From Tardiphaga sp. (GTDB lineage: Bacteria > Pseudomonadota > Alphaproteobacteria > Rhizobiales > Xanthobacteraceae): 8,314 nt of DNA. This document shows, one piece after another, positions 1 to 6,622 of this stretch. The notes below the pieces were generated by a model. It saw only the letters and a list, made by a program, of their open reading frames with translations, was not told where the DNA came from and did no database searches. The translations under genes were made by a program, and so were the position numbers. The stretch spans positions 1-8,314 of the forward strand of contig JAQGJF010001095.1 in NCBI GenBank assembly GCA_028290765.1, given 5' to 3'. Within the stretch, counting starts at the first letter, position 1; each line of letters begins with the position of its first letter.

Positions 1-604
1 TGGTCGGCTCGTCGGCGACGATGAATTCCGGCTCGCAAATCGTCGCCAATGCGATCGTCAGCCGCTGCCGCATGCCGCCGGACAGCTGGTGTGGAAACGC
101 CTCCAGCACGCTCGGCGCGAGCTGCAGCCGTTGCAGATGCGCTTCGAGGCGCGGCTGAAAATTGGCGCTGTCCATATGGCGCAGCGCAAAATCCCGGAAC
201 GAATGCTTGACGCGCCGCACCGGGTTCAAGACGTTCATCGAACCCTGCATGATGTAGGACAAATGCCGCCAGCGCGCCGCGCGCATTTTGTCCGGCTGGC
301 GATAGACGTCGACGCTCTCGCCGCCGAAATTGAACGTCACCGAACCGCCGACCACCCGCATCGGCGGGCGAATCGCACCGGCCAGTGTCTTGATCAGCGA
401 AGTCTTGCCGCTGGAGGATTCGCCGGCGAGGCCGTAGATCTCGTTCCGGCGCACCACCAGGCTGATGTCGTCGACGGCGCGGATCTCGCGCTTCACGCCA
501 TAATGCTCGTTGATGTAATAGGCTTTCAGCCGGTCGATGGTCAGCGTGTTCTGTGCCGGCTGAAGCGCCTTTGCCGCCGTGACCTGTCCTGAGGGCGCCT
601 GCAT
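1..604 (-). CDS. ABC transporter ATP-binding protein, OppD/DppD type (C-terminus cut by window edge)
   Basis: Cytoplasmic ATPase that powers a peptide/oligosaccharide-type ABC importer. I translated 201 residues from the minus strand. They show Walker A GESSSGKTS (61-69), a Q-loop glutamine in SYIMQGSMN (Q120), the ABC signature LSGGMRQR (174-181) and Walker B FIVADEPT (194-201), where the window ends. The D-loop, the H-loop and the C-terminal oligopeptide-transporter extension lie outside. The NVLNPV stretch after the Q-loop resembles the SLNPV motif of DppD/OppD. The ATG at 604 is supported by a GGGAG six bases upstream and begins one base after the stop of the upstream permease, so the two are probably translationally coupled. 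Oddity: the fourth Walker A residue is Ser, where Gly is usual (GESGSGKS); the essential G-K-T is intact. The family is clear; the transported substrate cannot be read from this subunit. Confidence 0.95.
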   Translation of the reverse strand, partial: MQAPSGQVTAAKALQPAQNTLTIDRLKAYYINEHYGVKREIRAVDDISLVVRRNEIYGLAGESSSGKTSLIKTLAGAIRPPMRVVGGSVTFNFGGESVDVYRQPDKMRAARWRHLSYIMQGSMNVLNPVRRVKHSFRDFALRHMDSANFQPRLEAHLQRLQLAPSVLEAFPHQLSGGMRQRLTIALATICEPEFIVADEPT

Positions 605-605
605 G

Positions 606-1463
606 CTAGGCTCCCATCCGTGCCAGCCGGCTGCGCGGGTCGATATATTCGTTGATCGACATCGCCAGCATGAACAGGCCGAGGAACAGGATCACCACAA
701 AGATCATCGGAAACGCGATCCACCACCAGATGCCGGACACCATCGCCGAATGGGCATTGGCCCAGTAGATCATGCCGCCGACCGAGGGCCGGTTGATGTC
801 GCAAAATCCCAGGATCGACAGCGTCACTTCCAGCCCGATCGCCCAGATCAGATTGTTCATGGCGGTGAAGAAGATGATCGGAACCACGTAAGGCAGGTGT
901 TCGCGGATCAGGATCTGCGAGGTGCGCATGCCGGAAAACACCGCATGCCGGGTGAATTCCCGGTTGCGCAGGCTCAGCGCCACCGAGCGGATCAGCCGAG
1001 AATCATAGCTCCAGCCAAGCAGTGACGCCACCACCGCCAGGATCACCCATGACATCTGGTTGCGCAGCACGAAGTAGACCAGGAGCAGGATCGGAATGTG
1101 CGGCAGCGCGCCGATGGTGTCGTTCAGCGCCATGATGGCCTGGTCGGCCTTGCCGCCGAGATAGCCGGACACCAGCCCCACCACCAGCGCGATGACGCGA
1201 CTGATGGCGGCCACCAGCACGCCAAAGGCCAGCGTGTTGCGCAGCGCGCCGGTCATTGCCCAGAACACATCCTCGCCGCGCGAACTGGTGCCGAACCAGT
1301 GCTCGAGCGAGGGCTCCATGTCGGGCGGCACTGCATAGATGGCGCTCTCCGGATAGGGCGAGACAAACGACAGCGCCACCATCACCAGGATGATGCCGAG
1401 CAGGATCGAGCCGGCGAGAAATTCCCGGTTATAACGCAGCAGGTCGCGCAGGATCTTCAGCAT
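606..1463 (-). CDS. ABC transporter permease, DppC/OppC type
   Basis: Inner-membrane permease of 285 residues, the usual size for DppC-type subunits. An N-terminal membrane segment (about 17-34) is followed by a periplasmic loop containing HWFGTSSRGEDVFW (55-68), the counterpart of the family's HxLGTDxxGRDV motif. Further hydrophobic segments lie at about 76-100, 122-150, 193-217 and 245-270. The EAA-type coupling loop that contacts the ATPase is IREHLPYVVP (186-195), and TLSILGF (214-220) matches the family's SLSFLG region. It should pair with the DppB-type permease encoded just upstream to form the channel. Four bases separate its start from the upstream stop and one base separates its stop from the ATPase start, so it sits in the middle of a tight operon. 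DppC-type identity is strong; the substrate is not shown. Confidence 0.95.
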   Translation of the reverse strand: MLKILRDLLRYNREFLAGSILLGIILVMVALSFVSPYPESAIYAVPPDMEPSLEHWFGTSSRGEDVFWAMTGALRNTLAFGVLVAAISRVIALVVGLVSGYLGGKADQAIMALNDTIGALPHIPILLLVYFVLRNQMSWVILAVVASLLGWSYDSRLIRSVALSLRNREFTRHAVFSGMRTSQILIREHLPYVVPIIFFTAMNNLIWAIGLEVTLSILGFCDINRPSVGGMIYWANAHSAMVSGIWWWIAFPMIFVVILFLGLFMLAMSINEYIDPRSRLARMGA

Positions 1464-1467
1464 GCCG

Positions 1468-2472
1468 CTATCCCAGTTTCACGCGGGGATCGATCAGCGG
1501 ATAGAGAATGTCGATCAGGAACATCGCGGTCGCCACCGAGATGATCGCGATGGTGGTGACGCCGAGCACCAGGCTGTAATCGCCGGCGTAGATTCCGGCG
1601 ATCAGCAGTTGCCCCATACCGGGATAGCCGAAGATGAATTCCACGATGACGGCGCCGCTGAAGACATGGCCGAGGTTGAGCGCCAAACCTGTGACCTGCG
1701 GCAGCATGGCGTTGCGGGCGACGTATTGGCTGAAGATGGTGCGCGAGCGCACGCCGGCGAGTTCGGCATAGACCACGTGATCGTCGGTCACGATGTTGGA
1801 AACCAGCGAGCGCATCGAGATGAACCAGCCGCCGAGCCCGACCAGCACCAGGGTCAGGGCCGGCAAGGTGCCGTGCACCAGCAGGCTGCGGATATAGGTC
1901 CAGCCGAGCGCCGGCGGCAGGTTGACCTGGGCGCCGCCGCTGATCGGGAGGATCGGCCACAGATAGCCAAGGAAAATCACCAGCGCCAGGCCGACGATGT
2001 AGGTCGGCAGCGGCTGCAGCGCCATCACGCCCATGCCGATCACCTTCAGGAACTGGTTGCTGCGGAAATAGCCGGCCAGCGCGCCGAGCGTATTGCCGAC
2101 GATCCAGGCAAAGATGGTCGACAGCATCAGCAAGCCAAACGTCCAGGGCATCGCGCGCTGGATGATGGTCATCACCGGGGTCGGAAACGCCGACAGCGAC
2201 GGACCGAAATCGCCGGTGAGCACCCGGCGCCAGAAAATCACATAGTGATCGAACACATTGCCCTTGACGCCGTAAAGCTCGCTCAGGGATTGCCGCAGGA
2301 TTTCGATGGCGCGCGGATCCGAGCCGCTGAATCCGGTCATCAGCGACAGGCTCTGCTCGACCGGATCGACCGGCGAAAGATGCGCGATGATGAAAGCCAG
2401 CGTGATGCCGGTGACGATCACGAAGACGAACTGGCCAAAGCGCTTTGCCGCGTATTTCAGAAATGCATTCAT
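1468..2472 (-). CDS. ABC transporter permease, DppB/OppB type
   Basis: Inner-membrane permease of 334 residues, typical of DppB. The N-terminal segment KRFGQFVFVIVTGITLAFII (10-29) leads into the periplasmic region with LTGDFGPSL (85-93), the usual DppB LxGDxGxS motif. More membrane segments fall at about 111-135, 145-175, 198-218, 262-282 and 300-325. The cytoplasmic coupling region runs from YAELAGVRSR to YVARNAMLPQV (235-260), and VEFIFGYPGMGQLL (277-290) is a hallmark of this subfamily. The start at 2472 has a GAAGG a few bases upstream and gives the expected N-terminus. The gene is 121 nt downstream of the binding-protein gene, with a palindromic repeat between them that may reduce its expression relative to the binding protein. 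It is followed after 4 nt by the DppC-type gene. Confidence 0.95.
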   Translation of the reverse strand: MNAFLKYAAKRFGQFVFVIVTGITLAFIIAHLSPVDPVEQSLSLMTGFSGSDPRAIEILRQSLSELYGVKGNVFDHYVIFWRRVLTGDFGPSLSAFPTPVMTIIQRAMPWTFGLLMLSTIFAWIVGNTLGALAGYFRSNQFLKVIGMGVMALQPLPTYIVGLALVIFLGYLWPILPISGGAQVNLPPALGWTYIRSLLVHGTLPALTLVLVGLGGWFISMRSLVSNIVTDDHVVYAELAGVRSRTIFSQYVARNAMLPQVTGLALNLGHVFSGAVIVEFIFGYPGMGQLLIAGIYAGDYSLVLGVTTIAIISVATAMFLIDILYPLIDPRVKLG

Positions 2473-2504
2473 GGGGCGCCTTCAATGGAAATCGTCGCCA
2501 GTTC

Positions 2505-2585
2505 CGTCATTGCGAGCGAAGCGAAACAATCCAGGGGCCGCAAGCAAGACTGGATTGCTTCGTCGCTTTGCTCCTCGCAATGACG
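2505..2585. repeat. REP-like long imperfect palindrome between binding-protein and permease genes
   Basis: The left arm (2505-2534) begins CGTCATTGCGAGCGAAGCGA and ends CAATCCAG. The right arm (2550-2585) begins CTGGATTGCTTCGTCGC and ends CTCGCAATGACG. The arms are reverse complements apart from a few small gaps and substitutions, with about 15 nt between them. Transcribed on the minus strand, it would form a long hairpin beginning 9 nt after the stop codon of the binding-protein gene. There is no run of U after it, so it is not a classic terminator. It looks like the common CGTCATTGCGAG/CTCGCAATGACG extragenic repeat I remember from Bradyrhizobium-type genomes (recalled, not searched). A likely effect is protecting the upstream message or limiting read-through. 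Confidence 0.85.
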
Positions 2586-2593
2586 AAGATAGC

Positions 2594-4489
2594 CTAGTTC
2601 TTCGGCGCGTCGGGATTGGGTTTTACGCGCACGATCATGTAGCGCAGGTTCGACCAGTTCGGTCCCGAGGCCGCATAGGGATTTTCCACGGTCGGATAGC
2701 CGGTCCAGTAGGTGGTGTCGAACGGCGCGAACTTGTTGTAGGCCAGCAGCGGAATCATCGGCATCTGTTCGACCGCGAGTTTGAGGAAGCGCTGGCCAAC
2801 CTTGGGCACGTCGGGAGAATTGAAGGGCACCTTGCGGTTGTCCTCGACGATCTTGTCGAGTTCCGGGTCCTGCCAACGCTGCAAATTGCGCGGGGCCTGA
2901 ACCTCGCCCAGCGGCTTGATGAATTGTGACTGATAGCTCTCCAGGAAGAAGCTCAGATCGGGGTGGCCACCCCAGGTTTCGATCGACCAGTAGATCGCCG
3001 CGTCGAAATCGCCGGTGCTCAACCGCCGGCCATTGGTGGGTCCGGCCACCTCGACCTTCGCATTGATGCCCTGCTGCTGCCACTGCTGGGCAATGACGGT
3101 GCCGGCGCGCGCCAGCGTCGGAATGGCGTCGCCTTCGACCTGCAGCCGGAACGTGAACGGCGTGCCGTCCGGCTTCATCCAGTCCTTGCCCTGTTTGACG
3201 AAGCCGGCCTTCTGCAGCAACTCGCTCGCGGCCTGCACGTCCTGCTTCCACCAGCCGAAGCCGAACATCCGCTTGAGCTGGCTGTCATCGTTCGGAATGG
3301 CTTCTTTCCATTGCGGGCGCACCAGGTTGGCAATCTCTTTGGCGATGTTCGGATTGTAAGGCTTGATCTTGCGCTTGCCGGTATCGAGTTCGAAATTGGT
3401 CAGCCAGTCCTGCATCGGCACGAAATAGTCTTCCGGAGCCGAACCCGTCGGCGGTACCGCCAGCGCCGACAGATTGGCGGCGCCGCGATAGGCGCCGAGC
3501 GAAACCGCGCGGATGTCGATCATCAGCGCCAGCGCCCAGCGCACGTCCTTGTTGTCGAACGGCGCGACTTTGTTGTTGAGCAGCACCGCCGGCAGGGTCG
3601 GATCGGGATGCGCGAACGGAAAACCCTTGAACCAGGACGCGACGCTCTTGGAGGTTCGCATCATCGTGAACATGCCCTCCGGCGCCATGTCGTTGATGAC
3701 GTCGAGATTGTGGTTGCGCTGCTCGATCACCCGCGCTTCCGGATTGCCGGCATTGCGGTACACGACATATTTCACCGACGGCTGGCCCCAGTCCATGCCG
3801 ATCGAGGTCCGCTTCCAGTCGTCGCGCAGCTTCCAGATGGTCCAGTTGCCGAGCTTGTCATAGCTGTTGAGCACATAGGCGCTGAGCGAGACCGGCGGAT
3901 TATTGGCGAATTTGAGCGGGTCGTCGACCTTCTCGAAAACATGCTTGGGCATGATCCAGGCTGCGTTCCAGCGCACCGTGAACAGCGTATGGAAGCGCGA
4001 ATTCGGCGCCTTGAGACGGAACACCACGGTGTCGCGATCGGGCACGTCAATGCCGGCGACGTTGATCGAGAACGCCGCGCTCCAGTTCATGCCGGGATGA
4101 TCGATCTGGGTCTGCACGGTATAGGCCACATCGGCGGCGGTGAATTCGATGCCGTCGCTCCAGTAGATGCCGCGGCGCAATTTCACGGTCATCTGCGTCG
4201 AATCGTCGTTGTAGGTCGGCGGCTCCGCGGCGAGCGCATTCTGCCAGGCGTCCTTGCCGCCCTCGGGATTGATGAACCACAGCGTGTCGCTGGTCAGCTG
4301 CTGCAAGCCGTTGGTCGCCGAGCCACCGCCCGCTGCCCACAGATTGAACCAGTCGGCATTCTGCGCGGCGGCACCCTGAATGATCAGCGTCTCGTTGCGC
4401 GGAATGCCGGCGATGAAATCCTGCGCGATGGCCGGCAGCGCCAACAACGATGTCGCCGCCGCCAAAGCGAGCTTGCGGATCAGACCCAT
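2594..4489 (-). CDS. Periplasmic solute-binding protein, ABC family 5 (peptide/oligosaccharide type)
   Basis: Exported binding protein (631 residues) that delivers ligand to the permeases encoded downstream. The ATG at 4489 is chosen over in-frame ATGs at 4528 and 4507. It has a strong GGGAGGA Shine-Dalgarno (4500-4494) four bases upstream, and it puts a clean signal peptide at the N-terminus: positively charged start MGLIRK, hydrophobic core, then ALPAIA before QD, cleavage probably after residue 22. Family 5 marks include LRRGIYWSDGIEFTAADVAYT-like sequence (104-124; the usual LRxGVxFxDGxxxTAxDV) and DNKDVRWALALMID (312-325; the usual VRxAlxxAID). At 631 residues it is longer than typical DppA/OppA (about 500-550). 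From memory, longer versions occur among family 5 proteins that bind oligosaccharides; with the divergent glycosidase next door this favours a sugar ligand, but that is inference. It is first in the transporter operon. Confidence 0.93.
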   Translation of the reverse strand: MGLIRKLALAAATSLLALPAIAQDFIAGIPRNETLIIQGAAAQNADWFNLWAAGGGSATNGLQQLTSDTLWFINPEGGKDAWQNALAAEPPTYNDDSTQMTVKLRRGIYWSDGIEFTAADVAYTVQTQIDHPGMNWSAAFSINVAGIDVPDRDTVVFRLKAPNSRFHTLFTVRWNAAWIMPKHVFEKVDDPLKFANNPPVSLSAYVLNSYDKLGNWTIWKLRDDWKRTSIGMDWGQPSVKYVVYRNAGNPEARVIEQRNHNLDVINDMAPEGMFTMMRTSKSVASWFKGFPFAHPDPTLPAVLLNNKVAPFDNKDVRWALALMIDIRAVSLGAYRGAANLSALAVPPTGSAPEDYFVPMQDWLTNFELDTGKRKIKPYNPNIAKEIANLVRPQWKEAIPNDDSQLKRMFGFGWWKQDVQAASELLQKAGFVKQGKDWMKPDGTPFTFRLQVEGDAIPTLARAGTVIAQQWQQQGINAKVEVAGPTNGRRLSTGDFDAAIYWSIETWGGHPDLSFFLESYQSQFIKPLGEVQAPRNLQRWQDPELDKIVEDNRKVPFNSPDVPKVGQRFLKLAVEQMPMIPLLAYNKFAPFDTTYWTGYPTVENPYAASGPNWSNLRYMIVRVKPNPDAPKN

Positions 4490-4493
4490 GGTT

Positions 4494-4519
4494 TCCTCCC
4501 TCAGCATCCCTTTGGGATG
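4494..4519 (-). promoter_or_regulatory. Binding-protein leader: strong SD preceded by a small perfect hairpin
   Basis: On the minus strand GGGAGGA (4500-4494) is the ribosome-binding site that fixes the start at 4489. Four bases upstream of it lies a perfect 6-bp inverted repeat CATCCC-AAA-GGGATG (4519-4505). In the message this makes a compact hairpin that leaves the ribosome site free, so it could stabilise the 5' end of a highly expressed transcript. The structure is visible; the role is inferred. Confidence 0.5.
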
Positions 4520-4587
4520 GCACTGCAACGGAGCGCCGGCGTTGATCGCCGTGTCACTGCGTTGAAAAGACGGACATTTCCTCAGAA

Positions 4588-4622
4588 GCGCGTTTCGCGC
4601 GTTATCATCGACATTATCGACA
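4588..4622. promoter_or_regulatory. Two pairs of 7-bp direct repeats, candidate operator region
   Basis: GCGCGTT occurs at 4588-4594 and 4597-4603. ATCGACA occurs at 4607-4613 and 4616-4622. Both pairs have a 9-bp period. GCGCG-TTT-CGCGC (4588-4600) is also a perfect inverted repeat. The cluster covers the predicted -10 box and start region of the transporter promoter, where a repressor would bind. No regulator gene is in the window, so the binding protein cannot be named. Confidence 0.4.
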
Positions 4623-4640
4623 ATATTGCCCGGACGGCAA
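4613..4640 (-). promoter_or_regulatory. Candidate sigma-70-type promoter for the transporter operon
   Basis: Read on the minus strand, TTGCCG (4640-4635) and GATAAT (4618-4613) are separated by 16 bp. GATAAT matches the -10 consensus at five of six positions, but the -35 matches at only three. Transcription would start near 4606, giving a leader of about 115 nt before the binding-protein ATG. This was picked by eye in an otherwise promoter-poor GC-rich spacer and is only a candidate. Confidence 0.35.
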
Positions 4641-4721
4641 CCGTCTCTTTCCTAATTTTTGCAAAAGCCGAGCAAATACGATGATTTGGTTGTGGCGCGC
4701 CGTTTGTTCGCTTGTGAATTA

Positions 4722-4749
4722 TTGACAAAATGGCGAGGTGCCATAGTCT
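4722..4749 (+). promoter_or_regulatory. Candidate promoter for the GH39 gene
   Basis: A perfect -35 hexamer TTGACA (4722-4727) lies in the only AT-rich patch of this side of the spacer. The best -10 is TAGTCT at 4744-4749 with 16 bp spacing; it keeps the key T-A-...-T positions. CATAGT at 4742-4747 is a closer match but the 14-bp spacing is short. Transcription would start near 4756, leaving a leader of about 100 nt. The predicted start is about 150 bp from the opposing transporter start. Confidence 0.4.
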
Positions 4750-4844
4750 CGCGGCCCGCATCGACCGCGCAAGGCGGCATCGGATCAATCGCTCCATCCA
4801 TCGTCGATCGGCGTTTGGCAGAGGGCGTGACGGTGCCCCGCCGC

Positions 4845-4853
4845 AAGAGGAAA
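4845..4853 (+). promoter_or_regulatory. Ribosome-binding site that sets the GH39 start
   Basis: AAGAGGAAA ends five bases before the ATG at 4859. The reading frame is open further upstream to an ATG at 4730, but that start has no comparable site. The extra 43 residues would be an Arg-rich stretch unlike a glycosidase N-terminus, and the longer start would lie on the candidate promoter. Confidence 0.75.
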
Positions 4854-4858
4854 CTGCA

Positions 4859-6472
4859 ATGCCGAGCCTCCAGAAACCCTATGACGTGTCCATCTCGATC
4901 CGCGCCGACCGCCCGACCGAACCCTATCGACCGCTGTGGAACTGGTTCGGCTATGACGAGCCGAACTACACCTATTCGAAGCACGGCAAGAAGCTGCTGA
5001 AAGAGCTGACCGAACTCAGTCCCGAACCACCGCGGATCCGCACCCACAATCTGCTGTCGAGCGGCGACGGCACCGCCGCACTCAAATGGGGATCGACCAA
5101 CGCCTATAGCGAGGATGCCGACGGCAAGCCGGTCTATGACTGGACCATCATGGACAAGATCTTCGACGCCTATGTCGAGGCCGGGAACATTCCGCTGGTG
5201 CAGATCGGCTTCACGCCGCAGGCGCTTTCCGATCATGACGGGCCCTATCAGCATAGCTGGAAGCCGGAGGACAAGACGGCCCTGATCACCACCGGCTGGG
5301 CCTCGCCGCCGAACGATCTGAAAAAATGGGGCGACCTGGTCGAAGCCTGGGCCCGGCACCTCGCCGAGCGCTACGGCGAAGACAAGGTCTCGACCTGGCC
5401 ATGGGAAGTCTGGAACGAGCCGGACGGCCATTACTGGCTCGGCACGATCCCGCAGTTCTGCGCGATGTACGATGTCAGCGCCCGCGCCGTGAAACGTGCG
5501 CTGCCCAAGGCGCGGGTCGGCGGGCCGCACACCTGCGGCGCCTTCGCCAGCGAAAAGGCGCAGACGTTCCTGCGCGGCTTTCTCCAGCATGTGGTCGACC
5601 ACAAGTCGCCGATCGATTTTCTGGCCTTCCATGCCAAGGGCAATCCGGTGATCTATCAGGATCATGTGCGGATGGGGCTGCACAAGCATCTCAACGATAT
5701 CCAGACCAGCCTCGCCATCATCAACGAGTTTCCGACGCTCACGCATCTGCCGGTCGTGATCGGCGAGTCGGATCCCGAGGGCTGCGCGGCGTGCTCGGCG
5801 CGCGTTCATCCGCAGAACGGCTATCGCAACGGGCCGCTGTATGGCGCCTATGTGGTCGAGAGCATGATCCGGACCTACGAACTGTCCAGGCGCGCCAAGA
5901 TCGAAATCGAGGGTGCCGTCACCTGGGCCTTCATGTTCGACCAGCAGCCGTATTTCGACGGCTTTCGCGATCTCGCCACCAACGGCGTCGACAAGGCCGT
6001 GCTCAACAGTTTCCGCATGCTGGGAAAACTCGGCGGCGACTGGCTCGAGACCGAAAGCAGTTTCCGCCGCGACATCCAGGATATCATGAGCCACGGCGTG
6101 CGCGGCGAACCCGACGTCGATGTGGTCGCCACCCGCGACGACAAAGGCGTCAGCATCCTGGTCTGGCACTATCACGATGACGACGAATCGGGCCCGGATG
6201 CCGATGTGACGATTGCGCTCGGCGGCTGGGGTGACAGGCCGGCGACGCTGACGCATTTCCGGATGGACGCCGATCATTCCAACGCCTTCGCGCTGTGGCA
6301 GCGCATGGGCAAGCCGCAAAAACCCTCGAAGCAGGATTACGCCAAACTGGAAGCGGCCGGACGGCTGGCGCAAATCGACAACGGCACGTCGGTGCAGGTT
6401 TCCGGTGGCAACCTCTCGCTCCGCGGGGCGCTGCCGCGGCAGGGCGTATCGCTGTTGCGGCTGGATTGGTAA
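4859..6472 (+). CDS. GH39 family glycoside hydrolase, beta-xylosidase type, cytoplasmic
   Basis: Retaining glycosidase of 537 residues, the usual length for GH39 beta-xylosidases, which release xylose from the non-reducing end of xylo-oligosaccharides. The N-terminal part is the TIM-barrel domain. The family signature W-x-F-E-x-W-N-E-P-[DN] appears as WPWEVWNEPD (about 180-189), with E187 as probable acid/base. PVVIGESDPEG carries E303 as probable nucleophile. The C-terminal part (about 385-537), with GVSILVWHYHDDD, looks like the accessory beta-sandwich. There is no signal peptide or membrane segment, so it acts in the cytoplasm on imported substrate, which fits the divergently transcribed importer. 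Oddities: Trp replaces Phe in the signature, and a C-x-x-C pair (C309, C312) follows the nucleophile. GH39 also includes other specificities (for example alpha-L-iduronidase and polysaccharide-biosynthesis hydrolases), so the family is firmer than the substrate. Confidence 0.9.
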   Translation: MPSLQKPYDVSISIRADRPTEPYRPLWNWFGYDEPNYTYSKHGKKLLKELTELSPEPPRIRTHNLLSSGDGTAALKWGSTNAYSEDADGKPVYDWTIMDKIFDAYVEAGNIPLVQIGFTPQALSDHDGPYQHSWKPEDKTALITTGWASPPNDLKKWGDLVEAWARHLAERYGEDKVSTWPWEVWNEPDGHYWLGTIPQFCAMYDVSARAVKRALPKARVGGPHTCGAFASEKAQTFLRGFLQHVVDHKSPIDFLAFHAKGNPVIYQDHVRMGLHKHLNDIQTSLAIINEFPTLTHLPVVIGESDPEGCAACSARVHPQNGYRNGPLYGAYVVESMIRTYELSRRAKIEIEGAVTWAFMFDQQPYFDGFRDLATNGVDKAVLNSFRMLGKLGGDWLETESSFRRDIQDIMSHGVRGEPDVDVVATRDDKGVSILVWHYHDDDESGPDADVTIALGGWGDRPATLTHFRMDADHSNAFALWQRMGKPQKPSKQDYAKLEAAGRLAQIDNGTSVQVSGGNLSLRGALPRQGVSLLRLDW

Positions 6473-6478
6473 GGCTCA

Positions 6479-6601
6479 TAGCGTTTTTCAGCGAAAGCCT
6501 GCCCCGGACTTGATCCGGGGTGGATCCCGGTTCGCGTCAAGAAAACGCGTCAACCAAAAGAGATAGAGCCCTGTTCCGATTGAATCGGAACGGGGCTCTA
6601 G
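6479..6601. repeat. Mosaic palindromic extragenic repeat
   Basis: A nested set of inverted repeats lies just after the GH39 stop. The outer arms are GCGTTTTTC (6481-6489) and GAAAACGC (6541-6548), with one extra T. Inside are GCGAA (6491-6495) and TTCGC (6531-6535), and at the core CCCCGGA-CTTGA-TCCGGGG (6502-6520). The right side continues through AAAACGCGTCAA into a 37-bp palindrome (6564-6600, listed separately). The order GCGTTTTC...GCGAAG...CCGGTTCGCG...AAGAAAACGCGTCAA...TAGAGCCC-palindrome resembles a repeat I remember from many Bradyrhizobium intergenic regions; this is recalled, not searched. There is no coding content. Confidence 0.75.
6564..6600. repeat. 37-bp near-perfect palindrome
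   Basis: Two 18-base arms, TAGAGCCCTGTTCCGATT (6564-6581) and AATCGGAACGGGGCTCTA (6583-6600), flank a single central G at 6582. All positions pair except T6572 opposite G6592, which would be a G-U wobble in RNA. It lies about 90 nt after the GH39 stop on the coding strand. It would be a very stable hairpin, but no T-run follows it, so it is not a standard intrinsic terminator. It could still protect the 3' end of the GH39 message. Confidence 0.9.
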
Positions 6602-6622
6602 GTGGGGCGCGCACCCGGCATG

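Noticed and set aside
579..1544. Plus-strand frames at 579-1025 and 1098-1544
   Set aside because: Both are antisense shadows of the DppC-type permease gene with no domain features.
1462..2583. 373-codon plus-strand frame opposite the DppB-type permease
   Set aside because: It is His/Gln/Asp/Arg-rich with no domain, is antisense to a well-matched membrane protein, and runs through the palindromic repeat.
4490..4528. Binding-protein starts at 4528 or 4507
   Set aside because: These would put a charged, Cys/His-containing stretch ahead of the signal peptide, and the strong GGGAGGA lies downstream of them, serving the ATG at 4489.
2963..4684. 573-codon open frame on the plus strand opposite the binding-protein gene
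   Set aside because: The minus strand carries a clear signal peptide, Shine-Dalgarno and family 5 motifs. The plus-strand product is low-complexity Arg/His/Gly-rich sequence.
4730..4858. N-terminal extension of the GH39 protein from an ATG at 4730
   Set aside because: It has no ribosome site and an Arg-rich non-conserved sequence, and it overlaps the candidate promoter. The ATG at 4859 has AAGAGGAAA upstream.
4652..6373. 573-codon open frame on the minus strand opposite the GH39 gene
   Set aside because: It is the antisense of a convincing GH39 gene. The translation is rich in Arg, Gly, His and Asp with no recognisable motif, as expected from reversed GC-rich codons.
6564..6600. Intrinsic terminator after GH39
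   Set aside because: The hairpin is strong, but GGTGGGG follows it instead of a T-run, so the standard signal is missing.
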